6,374 nt of DNA from positions 1-6,374 of the forward strand of contig QIFJ01000261.1 of the NCBI GenBank assembly GCA_003229755.1, read 5' to 3'. A program made the translations under genes and the position numbers. Position 1 is the first letter of the stretch. The number at the start of each line of letters is the position of its first letter. The DNA is from Pseudomonadota bacterium (GTDB taxonomy: Bacteria; BMS3Abin14). Of this stretch, positions 4,913-6,374 are shown piece after piece. Below the pieces are notes generated by a model. That model made no database searches. It was given only the letters and a program-made list of their open reading frames with translations, and was not told the DNA's origin.

Positions 4913-6374
4913 ATGAAAATACTAATTACAGATTCCATAGACCAGGAGGGAATAGATATCCTGGAAAAAGAAGTCGACATTGAGGTAACAGTGGACTTCT
5001 CTTTAAAAGACGATAGGTTAGCTCAGGCTATAGCGCCTTTTCACGCTCTTATCACCAGGAGCGGCACGATAGTCACTTCCAGGATAATCGAACAGGCCGC
5101 TAATCTGAGAGTAATTGGAAGAGCCGGCGTGGGAGTCGACAGTGTAGATATAGAAGCTGCATCCAGGAAGGGTATAATCGTGATGAATGCGCCTACCGGC
5201 AACACTCTGGCTGCCACCGAACACACTATGGCCATGATGCTGGCCGCAGTCAGAAAGCTTCCGTTTGCCTACGATTCGCTCAAGGAAGGGGAGTGGGATC
5301 GAAAAAAATTCATGGGGATTCAACTATACAAAAGAGTGCTGGGAATAGTGGGGCTTGGCAGGATCGGCAGCGAAGTAGCCAAAAGAGCAAAAGCTTTCGA
5401 CATGCGTCTTGTGGGATTCGATCCCTATATCAAACGCGAAAAAGCCGAGACTCTCGGCGTGGAACTGCTGGAAAATTTCCAGGACCTGCTTAAAATTTCC
5501 GATATAGTCACCTTCCACGTTCCATTGACCAGTGAAACGGATTCCATGATGTCGGACATACAGTTCTCACAAATGAAAGATCGGGTGGTGTTGATAAACT
5601 GCGCCCGCGGAGGAGTGGTTGATGAATCGGCGCTTGTGAGGGCGATAAAAAGTAAAAAGGTATTTATGGCGGCCCTGGATGTATTTTCTACAGAGCCCCC
5701 ACCGGCCGATTCACCCCTCGCGGGGCTTGACGACCTGATCATCACACCACACCTTGGAGCCAACACGGAAGAGGCCCAGAAAAACGTGTCAGTTATTATT
5801 GCCGAGCAGGTTCTCAATGTATTGAAAGGGAAGTCATATGAGAACGCTGTTAACCTTCCCTACGTAAGAGCCAAGCTCTCTCCTGAGCTTCAGGCCTATT
5901 TTGACCTTTCTGAGAGGATGGGACGCTTCCTGTCCCAGATCGTTACCGGCAGGATCGAGGAGGTCCAGATAAACCTTGTTGGCCCTTTGTTTGCCGAAGA
6001 TGTTGCGGAGAAGGTCTTCGACTCCCCGTTTCGATATCAGCCTTTCACATTTGCTGTACTCAAGGGGATCCTTGAGCACAGGATGCGAGAGGGAGCGACC
6101 TATATCAGCGCCCCCTATTTTGCCAGGGAAAGAGGAATAAATATTGTCGAGAGCAAGTCGGATCGTGTGAAAAACTACAGCGACCTGGTTTCCATTGAGA
6201 TAACAACAGATCAGGAGGAAAAAACCCTGGGAGGTACGGTTTTTGCGGACCTGAAGGGAAGGATCGTCAGCATAGACCAGTTTCTGGTGGATATCGTGGC
6301 TGAGGGGACTTTCCTGTATTTCAGGAACCATGACCGTCCAGGGGTCATCGGCAGGGTTGGGACGATACTGGGGG
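4913..6374 (+). CDS. serA: D-3-phosphoglycerate dehydrogenase, long form (3' end missing)
   Basis: 487 residues are present before the window ends; long-form enzymes run to about 525-530, so roughly 40 are missing. It oxidises 3-phosphoglycerate with NAD+ in the first step of serine synthesis in the cytoplasm. The substrate-binding domain is residues about 1-100 and 285-315. The Rossmann domain between has GLGRIG at 147-152 and the NAD-ribose-binding Asp at 170 (GFDPY). The catalytic triad of D-2-hydroxyacid dehydrogenases is R232 (NCARGGVVDE), E261 (STEPPP) and H280 (TPHLGANTEE). An intervening (ASB-type) domain spans about 320-455, and an ACT domain begins near 465 with YFRNHDRPGVIGRVG, the site of serine feedback binding in the family. 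The start ATG at 4913 gives the expected MKILITDSID; AAGGA at 4897-4901 is 11 bases ahead, a weak site. No frameshift or missing catalytic residue is seen. The 5' leader carries the heptamer repeat and hairpin. Confidence 0.96.
   Translation, partial: MKILITDSIDQEGIDILEKEVDIEVTVDFSLKDDRLAQAIAPFHALITRSGTIVTSRIIEQAANLRVIGRAGVGVDSVDIEAASRKGIIVMNAPTGNTLAATEHTMAMMLAAVRKLPFAYDSLKEGEWDRKKFMGIQLYKRVLGIVGLGRIGSEVAKRAKAFDMRLVGFDPYIKREKAETLGVELLENFQDLLKISDIVTFHVPLTSETDSMMSDIQFSQMKDRVVLINCARGGVVDESALVRAIKSKKVFMAALDVFSTEPPPADSPLAGLDDLIITPHLGANTEEAQKNVSVIIAEQVLNVLKGKSYENAVNLPYVRAKLSPELQAYFDLSERMGRFLSQIVTGRIEEVQINLVGPLFAEDVAEKVFDSPFRYQPFTFAVLKGILEHRMREGATYISAPYFARERGINIVESKSDRVKNYSDLVSIEITTDQEEKTLGGTVFADLKGRIVSIDQFLVDIVAEGTFLYFRNHDRPGVIGRVGTILG

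Noticed and set aside
5018..6331. Minus-strand open frames opposite serA, up to 165 codons
   Set aside because: They lie wholly opposite a serA reading frame with intact catalytic motifs, and their products show no recognisable domains.

Overview
The window holds about one and a half kilobases of partial genes at its edges and five complete genes between them. G+C is roughly balanced by eye, starts are a mix of ATG and GTG with good Shine-Dalgarno sites, and one protein has a lipobox signal peptide, so this is a bacterium, probably Gram-negative. The short degenerate 7-bp repeats in two intergenic regions and the composition of the genes suggest an uncultured environmental lineage (for example Desulfobacterota-like or FCB-related). 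The sequence alone does not fix the phylum. No phage, transposase, CRISPR, tRNA or rRNA is visible.

Layout: (1) Bases 1-952, minus strand: the N-terminal 317 residues of a PAS-GAF sensory protein, very probably a histidine kinase whose catalytic half lies outside the window. (2) 953-1162: an AT-rich divergent intergenic region with a perfect 14-bp palindrome. (3) 1163-2404, plus strand: a 413-residue lipoprotein with seven copies of a propeller-type motif, predicted to be a seven-bladed beta-propeller. It ends in a hairpin that overlaps its stop codon. (4) 2405-2791: a repeat-rich intergenic stretch with a REP-like imperfect palindrome and about 18 degenerate heptamers, followed by a candidate sigma-70 promoter. 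(5) 2792-4127, plus strand: a tight three-gene unit made of a beta-carbonic anhydrase, a 79-residue two-helix membrane protein and a 160-residue beta-rich protein of unknown function. (6) 4158-4727, minus strand: a NudL-like Nudix hydrolase, convergent with the previous unit. (7) 4728-4912: a second heptamer island and a small hairpin. (8) 4913 to the window end, plus strand: the first 487 residues of a long-form D-3-phosphoglycerate dehydrogenase (SerA) cut within its ACT domain.

How the genes work together: the sensor kinase and the propeller lipoprotein are divergent and share a regulatory interval, which is compatible with, but does not prove, a functional link. The carbonic anhydrase unit is the only convincing operon. 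SerA (serine biosynthesis) and the Nudix enzyme (nucleotide or CoA housekeeping) look like ordinary core metabolism. The least explained items are the carbonic-anhydrase-linked pair of unknown proteins, the propeller lipoprotein and the heptamer repeats. Nothing here amounts to a clearly new defence or mobile system.
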